Notes under the pieces: generated by a model
Database searches by the model: none
Told to the model about the DNA's origin: nothing
Seen by the model: only the letters and a program-made list of their open reading frames with translations
Assembly (NCBI GenBank): GCA_009746045.1
Contig: RPFO01000076.1
Span: 4,395,775 to 4,457,774, forward strand
Source of the DNA: Mesostigma viride
Lineage: Eukaryota > Streptophyta > Mesostigmatophyceae > Mesostigmatales > Mesostigmataceae
Reading direction: 5' to 3'
Length of the DNA stretch: 62,000 nucleotides
Translations under genes and position numbers: made by a program
Part shown: one piece after another, positions 12,108-21,200 of the stretch
How the letters are laid out: every line of letters starts with the position of its first letter
Numbering within the stretch: position 1 is the first letter of the stretch

Positions 12108-12557
12108 CTAATATGTAGAGGAGGTCCTATCTCAGCTGCACACAAGCCTGTATGAGAGTGGCTCCCTTTTTGTGGCTCATCTGCTGCATAGGATGTATGC
12201 ATTGTCACCAGGACCTGAGATTGACATGAGGCCTGCTGAGGGGCAGGACATGCTGGCAGCCTTACCTGAGGCCTTGAAGGAGGCATTTACTCAGTTGCAG
12301 CCAGTGAGTATGGGAGAGGCTTCCTACATGGAGCTGTTGGAGTTTTCAGTTCAGAAGGGTGACTTTGATTTGGTTCCTTCTTCCTCCAGCTCTGCCAGAA
12401 GGTGTTTTCCTTTGGAGACTTCTAACCTCTTTTGCAATCCAGGGTTGCCTAAGTACACCATGGAGCTCAAGGTTCGTCTGACCCCATTGAGGGTGTTGGT
12501 GCCTTTGATAGGTGCTAAGTGGTCAGTGGTCAAGACCTTTCTGCAGTTCTGGTGGGC
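12108..12557 (+). pseudogene. GypC 3' ORF, first part (split by GypB-1)
   Basis: After a stop near 12105 a frame stays open through HRMYALSPGPEIDMRPAEGQ and LPKYTMELKVRLTPLRVL to the GypB-1 insertion point. It continues in the same frame after the second target duplication at 32942 and ends at 33192. Without the insertion the protein is about 230 residues. Above the stop the same frame is also open and protein-like (YETWAKALAALNREEGEV), so the original ORF was longer. I do not recognise the product. Its place just before the 3' LTR makes it an accessory or terminal pol segment. It is the best-preserved coding stretch of GypC. Confidence 0.45.
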
Positions 12558-12562
12558 GTACA

Positions 12563-13134
12563 TGTTACGTCGCGTAACAATTCGTTGTAGTTACGGACGT
12601 AAATTAGGTCTTTTGCCTCGGTTGTCCCCAGGTTTACGTTTAGGCTCCTACCGGGACATTATTGTCCTCGTAACAGTACTGTGGTACATTGGGTGCCGTT
12701 GGGCGCCGCGCCGCGTACTTTACTAGTGGTCCTGATCCTGTGGTAGAATGTAGTGGACCAGCGTGCATCAGTAGATGTAGTGGACCAGCGTGCATCTGTA
12801 GGCGAGGGCCATGTCGGCCCGAGCGTGTTGGACCGTTGGTGACCATTTATGCGCGTTCTATCCCTTGTGTGTGCACTCGGCGTGTGTTAAATGAATTAAC
12901 ACATATAGGCTTGGGTCACGGCAGTTTAGTTGTGTTTCCTTCCTCTTTTCCTGGAGTAAACGGGTTTGATTAAATGGCCTATGGCATATTACAGTAGTAC
13001 ATATGTAAATGCATTGAGATCTGGTTCGTCTCGGTCGTCTTTCGCTAGGGGTGTAAATAGAAGCGGCCTCACTAGTTTAGGTAGTATCAGGACCGGTAGA
13101 GGTAGAGGTGGCGGCCGAGGCTTGCGGCGTAACA
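12563..13134 (+). repeat. GypB-1 5' LTR (572 bp)
   Basis: Its ends form a short inverted repeat, TGTTACG and CGTAACA. Inside, GTAGTGGACCAGCGTGCATC is repeated in tandem (about 12750-12797). Just after the LTR, ATGGACTCGGAGG offers TGGACTCGGAG as a candidate primer-binding site, TGG pairing with a tRNA CCA end. Copies lie at 32362-32936 and, inverted, at 42673-43243. Confidence 0.94.
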
Positions 13135-13289
13135 ATGGACTCGGAGGTAGTTTAGATAGAGAGCGAGACGACGATCCTTTGCAACATACGTCATTGAATC
13201 AACCCTTCCGCGGCTGGGAAAATGAAGACGACACCTACTTGACAGGTAATGGGCGGGTCGCCTGCGAGCTGGGGGGTAGTGCTGCCTGA
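12966..13289 (+). CDS. Small RGG-rich ORF spanning the LTR/leader boundary
   Basis: An ORF of 107 codons starts in the 5' LTR (ATTAAATGG context, Met near 12975) and ends 155 bp past it. The middle is a Gly/Arg block (TGRGRGGGRGLRRNNG), typical of RNA-binding tails. The tail is acidic (DRERDDDPLQ, GWENEDDTYLTG). The GypB-2 copy (complement 42527-42841) has the same frame and only a few substitutions. Since the LTR is transcribed from within, this could be the first ORF on the genomic RNA. The sequence ACAGGTAATG near its end would also serve as a 5' splice site. No family is recognised. Confidence 0.4.
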   Translation: MIKWPMAYYSSTYVNALRSGSSRSSFARGVNRSGLTSLGSIRTGRGRGGGRGLRRNNGLGGSLDRERDDDPLQHTSLNQPFRGWENEDDTYLTGNGRVACELGGSAA

Positions 13290-13647
13290 TTCAGGACACG
13301 CCCTGCCTAGAAGATAGACCTGCTCGAAGCGGAAAATCCTTTTCTAGATAGTTCCTTTTCCTCGTCTTGTTTTCCTTAGAAAAGTGGTTCACTGTCGTAG
13401 ATAGGTGATGTTTTCGGTTCGGTGTCAGTGAGACGATTAGCGTCTGGGTAGGTTCCACCTTTTCCTTCGTGCTGCTGTACATTAGACGGCCGCACTCGCA
13501 GAAAGTCACTGGGTCGCTGACTTTAGGACTACGAGCGCTGGACCATTGCCGCCCTCGTCATTTCGGTGATCCAGATAACCCAGCTAAGTCGACTCCTACC
13601 CCTTCCACTCCTATCGTGACTACTCAAGAACAACAAGGTGCGTTACC
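13135..13647 (+). other. GypB-1 leader
   Basis: This is untranslated sequence between the 5' LTR and the first full ORF, apart from the tail of the RGG-rich ORF. It is less conserved against the GypB-2 leader (42146-42526) than the flanking ORFs. No other feature is seen. Confidence 0.6.
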
Positions 13648-14040
13648 ATGAGCCAACGGCGATCTTTTACTGCTCCTTCCCATTCTTCTAGCGATAATAG
13701 TCTAGCTAAATATTACGTAGTGATTACGCCTCAATGGTCCTCCATTTTCCTTTCTTGGTCCGACGCTAGGAAGATCGTTCAGAATCGTGTATACAACGTA
13801 ATTAGGTACAAGAAATTTATGTCCTTCGAAGAAGCTCAGCAGTTCCTTATAGATCATAGCCAAACAGATTTAGGCCTTCATGTACGCCCTATTCCTCATG
13901 GTCGTCCTCCTGTAGAAGCTCTAGTCTTTGCTACCCCTCCTTCTTCTCCCCCTAAACGGGCTGCATCTGCATCTGCTTCAGATACTCCTCTCACTTTGGA
14001 GTTTGGTTCCCTATCCATTACTGTTGTTAAAAAAGATTGA
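13648..14040 (+). CDS. Viroplasmin/RNase H1 hybrid-binding-domain protein (gypsy accessory ORF upstream of gag)
   Basis: The protein has 130 residues. Residues about 20-70 match the fold shared by caulimovirus viroplasmin and the N-terminal hybrid-binding domain of RNase H1: KYYVV at the start, SIFLSWSDARKIVQ in the middle, then YKKFMSFEEAQQFL. In RNase H1 this domain grips RNA/DNA hybrids. A Pro/Ser-rich, basic tail follows. As a separate ORF before gag it could bind hybrid intermediates during reverse transcription, or help virus-like-particle bodies to form; that is inference. The GypB-2 copy (complement 41753-42145) encodes the same 130 residues although the DNA differs at silent sites. 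It ends 91 bp before gag. Confidence 0.82.
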   Translation: MSQRRSFTAPSHSSSDNSLAKYYVVITPQWSSIFLSWSDARKIVQNRVYNVIRYKKFMSFEEAQQFLIDHSQTDLGLHVRPIPHGRPPVEALVFATPPSSPPKRAASASASDTPLTLEFGSLSITVVKKD

Positions 14041-14849
14041 TTTTAATTTTGTTCCTGCTGCATACCTTCAAGGTTTTTCCTTTTTCCTTTGTTGCTTTCT
14101 TCTAGATTCCTATTCCTTTACGTAATTAAAGATGGATCCAGTGGGTGGAGATATGTCGCCTATACCTACCAATAATAATAATAATACTACTACTGATAAC
14201 ACTAACAATGACAATACTCGTGGTAACCGACGGGACTCCTTGGAAACGGTACACCATCTCACCCCTCAAGGTATTCTGCGTACCTCACCTCCTTCTCCTG
14301 TTGCTGGTGGTCGCCGTCGTCCCTCAATTACCCCACCTACCTATGAACAACGTATTTCCCAAGTCAGATTTAGTGATGAACCTTCTTTTGTTGTGAACCA
14401 GGCCCCTGCCCCTTCTGCAACCTTGGCTCACCCCTCCAGCAGGTCCTCACACACTAACAATGCTTCTAGGCCTCCTTCCCACCCTGTGTCTTCAATGCCT
14501 GCTATTAACACGGGTCGTACCTCGGCCCCTGTCGGCCCTTCTGGGCGCCCTAGTGCAGTTCCCTTTTACCCACCTGCTTCCTGGTCCTACCCTGAGACGG
14601 CCTATGAGGCTACCCAGGTCCCTACCCGTGTGGCTGATTTAGAAGTTAATAATGATTTCAGTACCATGCCCCTAGATGATAGGAATTATGATCATTTTGC
14701 CTATTCCTCTCTTCGTGAGCAATATACTGTTCCCTTCTCCTATGGGCACCATCCTGAAACGGTGGCTCCCTCTAGACCCCTACCCAAGACTTTTCCTATC
14801 CCTTCCTTCTATCCCGCTTATGTAGCAGTGGAAGATAGTGGCCCCATGG

Positions 14850-16619
14850 TGTCCAAAAACCAAATGTCCTCATTTGAGGACATAGTCCTCGTTTGAGACG
14901 GGGGGGGTCAGGGGGGCGGTTTTGGCGCCAAAGTTGGTCCTGAGGATCCCTGGTGGGTTTTGGCGCGAAACTGGGATAGGTACTGAGCGCGCCAAGCCCC
15001 CGGGGTCGACAGGGGCCGACCGTACCTGGAAAATATGAGGCGACGAAAAGTACCTACTACAGCAAGAACGTTGCAATGTAATCGAGTATTTTGTCGAGTG
15101 ACGGCTATGGGGTCGTTCCAGTTCTGAGGCTTGCCTGAACGTTATAGGCCATTATTTTGCCCCGAATGAAGACAGAACTTTAGATCATCATCTAGTCATT
15201 TCGAAGATGCTGCTTTTGACGTGCAGTTGCTTTGTATATGTCGAAAATATTGTTCATGAACGGATTTTGGCATCGTTGAAGAAAATCTGGAAGCTACGTA
15301 GATGGCATGATAGGTCAGTTCGCAGTTCGGTTTTACAATTTCTTTTTCCGCCCAGTAGCTGCGGATATCGCGAGTATGGGTTATGGTACGCTTCTGGGTT
15401 AATGGGCGACCCGGGCAACAGAGGGACCTGGGCAGTTAGATGGGTCAAAGAGTCTCCATTTTTTCGTCGTGATATCGCAGTCACGCCTGGCGAAAACCAG
15501 GGCGAGCGCGAGCCATATTTTACTTTTGCCGCAAGGCTGGGTGCTTCCCGGGCGTCACCGTCCGTTAATATATATTTCTTGAGCTGTCCCGCGCAGCTGG
15601 CGGCCTGGGCGCACGTCAAGAACAAGGTTCCGGATGTCATCCGCAACTGCATCGTTCTAAACAAGCGTGTCAAGAGTATCGTAGCTTATAACTCCCGCAG
15701 ACTTAATGATTCCGGTTCTTTTCAATGCCCAACGTCGTGGTTGTGATTACGCCTATGTCCGGGGAACTTAAAGGAAGTTTGCTGGGTAATGCTTTCTTTT
15801 CCCGTGGTGTCACTGAAAAGGTAAACGGCCTTGCGTCGTCAAAACAGCAGCAAGTAGAAGTCACTGTGCTTAGTTGCAATGTGGTAGTTTGATTTAACAC
15901 ATATACTGCCTTGTTGCTGAAAACTTTTTCAAGGCTTGCTGGGATGTTGCCCATATGTTTCTAACGCTTAACCTCATGTCCAAGTGAGCTAGACTGGCTT
16001 GGAAACTTGAGCTTGTCATGCTTACATTGTGCTTGTATTGCTATTTGTGCCTCTTTGCAGTATCTGCTTCATATATAATTGAAGGCTTCAGCATCATTGT
16101 CGAGCACCGTGGTGGCAGCCAAGCCTCCAATAACGATCATGGACCTAACCTTGGCAAGTATTTGCTTCTTATTTCATTCTTTGGACTGGGCTAGCTTTGA
16201 GCTAGCTTTACACCTGCTATTTGGCCTGCACCATGGTCCCTGGCTGCCAGTTACATTTTGTGCCCCCCCCGGCAGGCTGCAGGGTCTAGGATAGCGAGGG
16301 TGTAACGTAGACATGTTGTGGGCACCTTGGGTGCATTTTCAGGACCAGCCATGACCTGGCCCTGCCTTCTTTCTGGGCATATTGTTGACTTGAGTGCTTG
16401 TTGGTCACTCGCGTAGCGACCCCCCTGCATTCATAAATCGTAAACCATTATACAATGAGCATATTTCATGGATGTGAAGCATTGCTACTCTTGAACATAT
16501 CATAAATGAACATGGTTCCATGCCGTACCCATGGATATGTTGAAATATGTGAGTTATTACAAATGGTATCCATGCTTAAAAATGTCCTCATATGAGGACA
16601 TTTTCTTGGTGATTAGACA
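14850..16619. mobile_element. TIR DNA transposon with palindromic subterminal motifs, 1770 bp
   Basis: The ends are TGTCCAAAAACCAA...  and ...TTGGTGATTAGACA, imperfect inverted repeats followed inside by a palindrome: ATGTCCTCATTTGAGGACAT on the left and the perfect ATGTCCTCATATGAGGACAT on the right. The 4-bp ATGG is duplicated (14846-14849 and 16620-16623), and GypB-2 gives the empty site. No transposase is recognised. A 179-codon ORF at 15207-15746 is long for chance, but I cannot name it. Superfamily is not assigned: a 4-bp duplication with TGTC ends fits several groups poorly. Confidence 0.82.
15207..15746 (+). CDS. Unrecognised ORF inside the TIR transposon
   Basis: The ORF has 179 codons and a hydrophobic start (MLLLTCSCFVYVENIVHERI). 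It has a basic middle and a segment VKNKVPDVIRNCIVLNKRVK that looks like folded protein. It is the only long ORF in the 1.77-kb element. It may be a captured or decayed fragment, or chance. No DDE-type motif, zinc finger or known domain is visible. An opposing 139-codon ORF overlaps it (complement 15254-15673), which lowers confidence in either. Confidence 0.25.
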   Translation: MLLLTCSCFVYVENIVHERILASLKKIWKLRRWHDRSVRSSVLQFLFPPSSCGYREYGLWYASGLMGDPGNRGTWAVRWVKESPFFRRDIAVTPGENQGEREPYFTFAARLGASRASPSVNIYFLSCPAQLAAWAHVKNKVPDVIRNCIVLNKRVKSIVAYNSRRLNDSGSFQCPTSWL

Positions 16620-17639
16620 ATGGGAAAAACTGATTCTTCTAATCCCCCTAAGCCTCCTGCTCTTCCCCTCTTTGCCAACCTTCCTAAGCTGGATGTCAAG
16701 TCTTCCCCTCAACAGTTTTTCACTTTCATTATGTTGCTCACCCAGAACACAGAGTCCTGGCAGAACCACAATAGGTGGCGCCTCTCTGATGCTGTACTAG
16801 TCCCTCATTATCTTACTACCTGCATAACTCCTGAACTTGCTAACCTCATCCAGTGTGAGTCTCTTGCCTCTCATGCCTACCCAAACTCGGTAGCAGAATT
16901 GTTCAAGCGTTTAGAGAACCATTTAGTCCCTCCCGATGCAGATTGGCAGGATAGATTATCCTTTGGCACCTTGCAGCAGGGTACCAAGTCCTTCAAAGAA
17001 TATATGAAAGAGTTTGATGCCCAGATGGTACGAATTAGGGATTTGTCGGGCGCAGAAGTACGTGCCCGCTTCCTTCAGGGCCTCAGTAGACCCTTATTGC
17101 GTGAAGTCAAGCGCCAGTTCTCTGCCTACCGTTTTACTGACCTGCCCCTCAAGCATGTGCGCCAGCATCTTTTACGAGTAGCAGATTTCTTCTCCACGCC
17201 TTCTCTTCCTACCCGTTCCCGTATTAATAATATTAGCCTTACCCCCGAGGAGGAGAACTCCTATGTAGAAGAATTAGATATCTGTGTGACTGACCTTTCA
17301 GCTCTGGATGTCTCTCATATCACCTGCTATCATTGTAAGGAAGTAGGTCATCTTAAACGTGAGTGCCCCAAGTTCCTTTCGGTGCTCCCCCTCATCCCGA
17401 CGCTCGCCCTCCTCGTACCCCTCAGCGTGCTCCTATTCGTCCCACTTCAGGACGCATTCCTTCAGCTACCCCTAGTAGGCTGAATGCTGTGCAGACAGGA
17501 TCCCCAGGGTTCCCCTATGATAATCAGGCTCCCGCACCCTCTTCAATCCCTCGTGACCCTCCAGCAGTGGCTTTTCCGCCAGGGTCTTCTTCGGGGTTAG
17601 TTCCTATGGATTTGGGGGGGAGGGGGAACAGTAGGCCTG

Positions 17640-18254
17640 TCAGCCGGGGGTAACCTGGACAGGTCCTTAGATAGTACCCCAGATAAAAATTTTTGCCTGC
17701 CTGTTTTTATAACCTCTGTAGGAGCTGAATCTTCCCTACCACTACGTGTGCGTCCTCTTATGTTCTTGAATGGTGGTTTAACCGTCCCTCACACTGTTGT
17801 AGACCCTTTCCTGCATGCTGATGAACTCTTGAATGTCTCTGTGTTGGTAGATAGCGGTGCGGCTAGCTCCTTTGTGAGCGAGGCCCTAGTTAGGCGTTTA
17901 GGACTAGTCCCTACCCCTCACACCAAACCCGTCACTGTTCATTATGCTGATGGTCGCACCAGTCATTCCCCGGGTACGGTGTCCCTTCCCATGGTTATAC
18001 AAGGACGTACTGTCAACCTGACGGCCACTATAGGCCCTATCACTACCGCTGATGTATTACTAGGATTAGATTGGCACCAGGATAATAAGATTACTATTAA
18101 TTATGATACCATGGTCATCTGGTTTCCAGATAGCTCTTACTGGGTACCTGAACGTCATTATAGATTAGAAAATTTATCCTTGGTAGATATTACTCCTCCT
18201 ACACCTGTTGATCCTCCTGTGAGACCTATACCTGAAGTATTAATGTCCAACTGA
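17640..18254 (+). CDS. GypB-1 aspartic protease (retropepsin)
   Basis: The frame opens before 17640 and runs to TGA 18252-18254. The first Met (17748) lies just upstream of the domain. The catalytic motif is VLVDSGAASSFVSEALV, the flap region follows as HYADGRTSHSPGTVSLP, and the C-terminal hydrophobic-Gly motif is ADVLLGLDWHQ. The enzyme would cut the Gag-Pol polyprotein as a dimer. Relative to gag this frame is -1, and the gag end carries a G-run (TTGGGGGGG at 17612) in which G GGG GGG is read in the GypB-2 frame, so -1 frameshifting is likely. Pol begins in another frame just past the stop, with only 11 nt of overlap. Confidence 0.85.
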   Translation, partial: SAGGNLDRSLDSTPDKNFCLPVFITSVGAESSLPLRVRPLMFLNGGLTVPHTVVDPFLHADELLNVSVLVDSGAASSFVSEALVRRLGLVPTPHTKPVTVHYADGRTSHSPGTVSLPMVIQGRTVNLTATIGPITTADVLLGLDWHQDNKITINYDTMVIWFPDSSYWVPERHYRLENLSLVDITPPTPVDPPVRPIPEVLMSN

Positions 18255-18258
18255 CGAA

Positions 18259-21200
18259 TTGAGATCTGAACTAAAGGAATATGGATACCTATTATGTATG
18301 TTCCTTCAGTTAGAAGTACAGGAGATACCTATCACTAATAATAGTGTGGATATAGATGTAAATACAGTGGATACAATAGGAGTGGGATTTACTGAAAATG
18401 AAATAGTCAGATACATGGCTGTGATAGATTCCTCAAAAGTATTTGAAGAAAAGACTCCTTCTTATCCTCCTCCTCGTTCTGTTTTACACCGTGTAGTTAT
18501 CAAGGACGGTGCAGTTCCTACGCACTCTCCGATGTATAGAATGGGCCCTACAGAATTAAAGGAACTAAAACAGATTTTAGTGTCATTATTAGAAGCAGGA
18601 TTGATAGAGCCCAGTAACTCCCCCTACTCAGCTGGTGTCCTGTTAGTTCCTAAGCCAAATGGCAAGTTTCGCCTAGTTACTGATTATAGGAAGTTGAATG
18701 ATATTACTGTGAAGTCTAAATACCCTCTACCTCGTATTGATGATATATTTAATAAGGTTAAAGGTTCCACTTGTTTCACAGTACTGGATTGTGCGGATGG
18801 TTTTTGGCAGTTGCGGATAGCCCCTGAGGATTGCCATAAAACCGCCTTTGCTACCCCTTTTGGTCATTACCAGTTTAGAGTAGCGGCTATGGGACTTTGC
18901 AACTCGCCTGCCTCTTTTCAAATGTTAATGAATGAAGTGCTTAGACCTGTTATGGGAAATTCTCACCTTCCTCAGGTGTCCTCTGATCTAAAGGATCCTT
19001 CCTTCTCCTCTGTTTCTTTATCTGAGCATGACCGTTCTTGTGCTCAAGCTTACTTAGATGATATTCTTATTTACTCTCCTGATTTTGAAACGCACCTACG
19101 TGATTTAAAGAAAGTATTAGAAATAATGGCTGAAAATTCTTTGTGGGCGCGCCGTGCTAAAGTGCGTTCGGGTAGGAGTGTCCCATTTTTAGGGCACGTT
19201 CTGTCAGATGCCGGGGTCGCTACCGACCCGGATAAAACTAAGTCAATTCAGGAATGGCCTACTCCTACCGACGTTAAAGGTGTACGTAGTTTCCTAGGAA
19301 TTGCTTCTTACTATAGGCGTTTTATCCCGCGTTTCGCAACTATAGCAGCCCCTATTAATCATTTATTAAAGAAGGATATCCCCTTTGTTTGGAGTAGTGA
19401 ATGTCAGTCGGCTTTTCAGTGCCTAAAATCCCTACTCCTTTCCCCTCCTGTACTCATCCTACCGGATACTACTAAACCCTTTGTTGTGGCTACAGATGCT
19501 AGTAAAGTAGCTATAGGTGGTGTCCTTCTCCAGGATCAGGGTCAGGGCTTACAGCCAATTGAGTATATCTCTAGGACAATGCTCCCTGCGGAGCGTAACT
19601 ATCCCGTACACCAGCAGGAACTCTTAGCTGTGGTGTATTGTTGCCACGCGTGGCAGCACTTCCTTAAAGGTGCTCAATTTGATGTCTGCCTGAATGAACC
19701 CTGTGAGCTAGATCCTTATAGGTTAGTTATCCAAACGGATCATCGTCCCCTTACCCATCTTCTCTCCCAACCCAACCTTACCCCTCGGCAAGCGCGCTGG
19801 ATGGAATTTTTAGCACAGTTTTCCCCTTTTAAACTTCAGTATGTCAAGGGTGTAGATAACATAGTACCAGATGCACTCTCTCGTCGTGCAGACTATTCCT
19901 TCTTCGAGGACCTTGATGTTCTCAATACTACTCTAGTTCCTACTACTATGGGTGTAACCCCTTATGGTGAACTACCTGACGATGAATCCTATGCCTACCT
20001 CTTTCATACAGCTGTTCGCATGCCTGATCTCCTTTCTCACGTAGGACTCTCTCTCCCGTGTGAGGCCCTTCCCGTAGCCTCGGTGGGGGGGGAGGGGAAA
20101 AATAAAATTTCTATACCGCTTAGCCATATAGCGACTAGGTCAGGGAAGTCTTATGAAAACGTAGTCCCTCTAGGACCTCCCCTTCTCTTTGGCAAGGCGG
20201 TAGGAGATCTCTTTAAACCTGTTCTGGATACCTCTGTAGCGATGCCTACCTCTGATCTTGAACGCCTTATTAGTAGATTTACGGCCACTGAGCCGGAAGC
20301 ATTAGCTGCCATTGCTGCACATCCCCAACAATTAGGCAAGCACCCTTGTAAATTTGTAGGTGGGTTTTTATATGTGCAGATAGCAGATTCTCCCCCTCAA
20401 TGGCGCCTGTATGTCCCTCCTATCTGTCGCTCCTCCTTGCTCTTTGAGTTGCATGACTTAGCTGCTCATCAGGGTGGTAAACGGGTACGGGACCTAGTAG
20501 CCCGCTCTTATTACTGGCCTTCCCTTTATAAGGATGTAGATGAGTATGTTAGAACTTGTCAATCTTGCCAGGAAATGAAACCCAATAATGTAGGACAGAT
20601 AGCAGAACCTAGGACCTTGCCTGACCCCATCATGCCTTGGGATTCTATCATGATGGATTTTGTAGGACCTTTTAGAAAGAATGATAGGGGCAATGCCCAA
20701 ATCCTTGTGTTCATAGATCGTTTTACTCGTATGTGCCATCTTGTGCCGTGTCCTTTAGAACTCACCGCACGTGATTGCGCACGCCTATACCTCAATAATG
20801 TATATAGATATCATGGATTGAGTAGGCAGTTTATTAGTGATAAGGATAAATTATTTACCTCAGATTTTTGGCAGCAGTTTTTCGCTGCCATCGGTACCAA
20901 GGTTACCTACGGTACTGCCTACCACTCCTCCTCCTCTCATTTAGTAGAGCGTCTTAATAGGGTAGTAGAAGAAGCGCTTAGGCACTATGTTAATGGCTCG
21001 GGTAGTGATTGGGAGGATTATTTATGTTTGGTAGAGTTCTCCCTCAACAATTGTCCCCAAGCTGCGCATGGATATACGCCCTTCTTCTTAGATACTGGTA
21101 GACAGCCCCTTACCCCTACCTCTCTCTTAGCTAGTCCTCTACGGGACAAGGATGATGTGTCCCGAGATACTGTAGAAGGTGTACAGTCCTTACTAGATAG

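Larger units (their letters stand above)
6628..12562 (+). other. GypC interior, left part: degenerate coding remnants
   Basis: About 5.9 kb between the 5' LTR and the nested GypB-1. It holds a possible gag start (6856-7116), a diverged duplication (about 7917-8200), a short minisatellite (about 9195-9330), a gypsy RT/RNase H boundary relic (about 11129-11224) and part of a 3' ORF (about 12110-12557). The remainder is broken by stops in all frames and I see no intact domain. A segment at about 7091-7790 differs in composition and could be an unrelated insertion, but I found no terminal repeats or target duplication for it. Confidence 0.6.
14132..17483 (+). pseudogene. GypB-1 gag (split by a transposon, then frameshifted)
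   Basis: Gag starts at ATG 14132 with a disordered Asn/Thr/Ser/Pro-rich region. It is cut after 14849 by the element at 14850-16619, resuming at 16624. The capsid-type core (AELFKRLENHLVPPDADW, FKEYMKEFDAQMVRIR, ARFLQGLSRPLLREVKRQF) matches the retrotransposon Gag family, followed by one CCHC knuckle CYHCKEVGHLKREC. A single G missing near 17382, compared with GypB-2, then shifts the frame. The correct Pro-rich tail continues in the frame covering 17363-17653. The intact version is the 576-residue GypB-2 Gag. Confidence 0.9.

Noticed and set aside
14850-16619. Intron in GypB-1 gag
   Set aside because: The inserted stretch has inverted ends, no GT...AG borders, and a duplicated ATGG, and is absent from GypB-2; it is a transposon.
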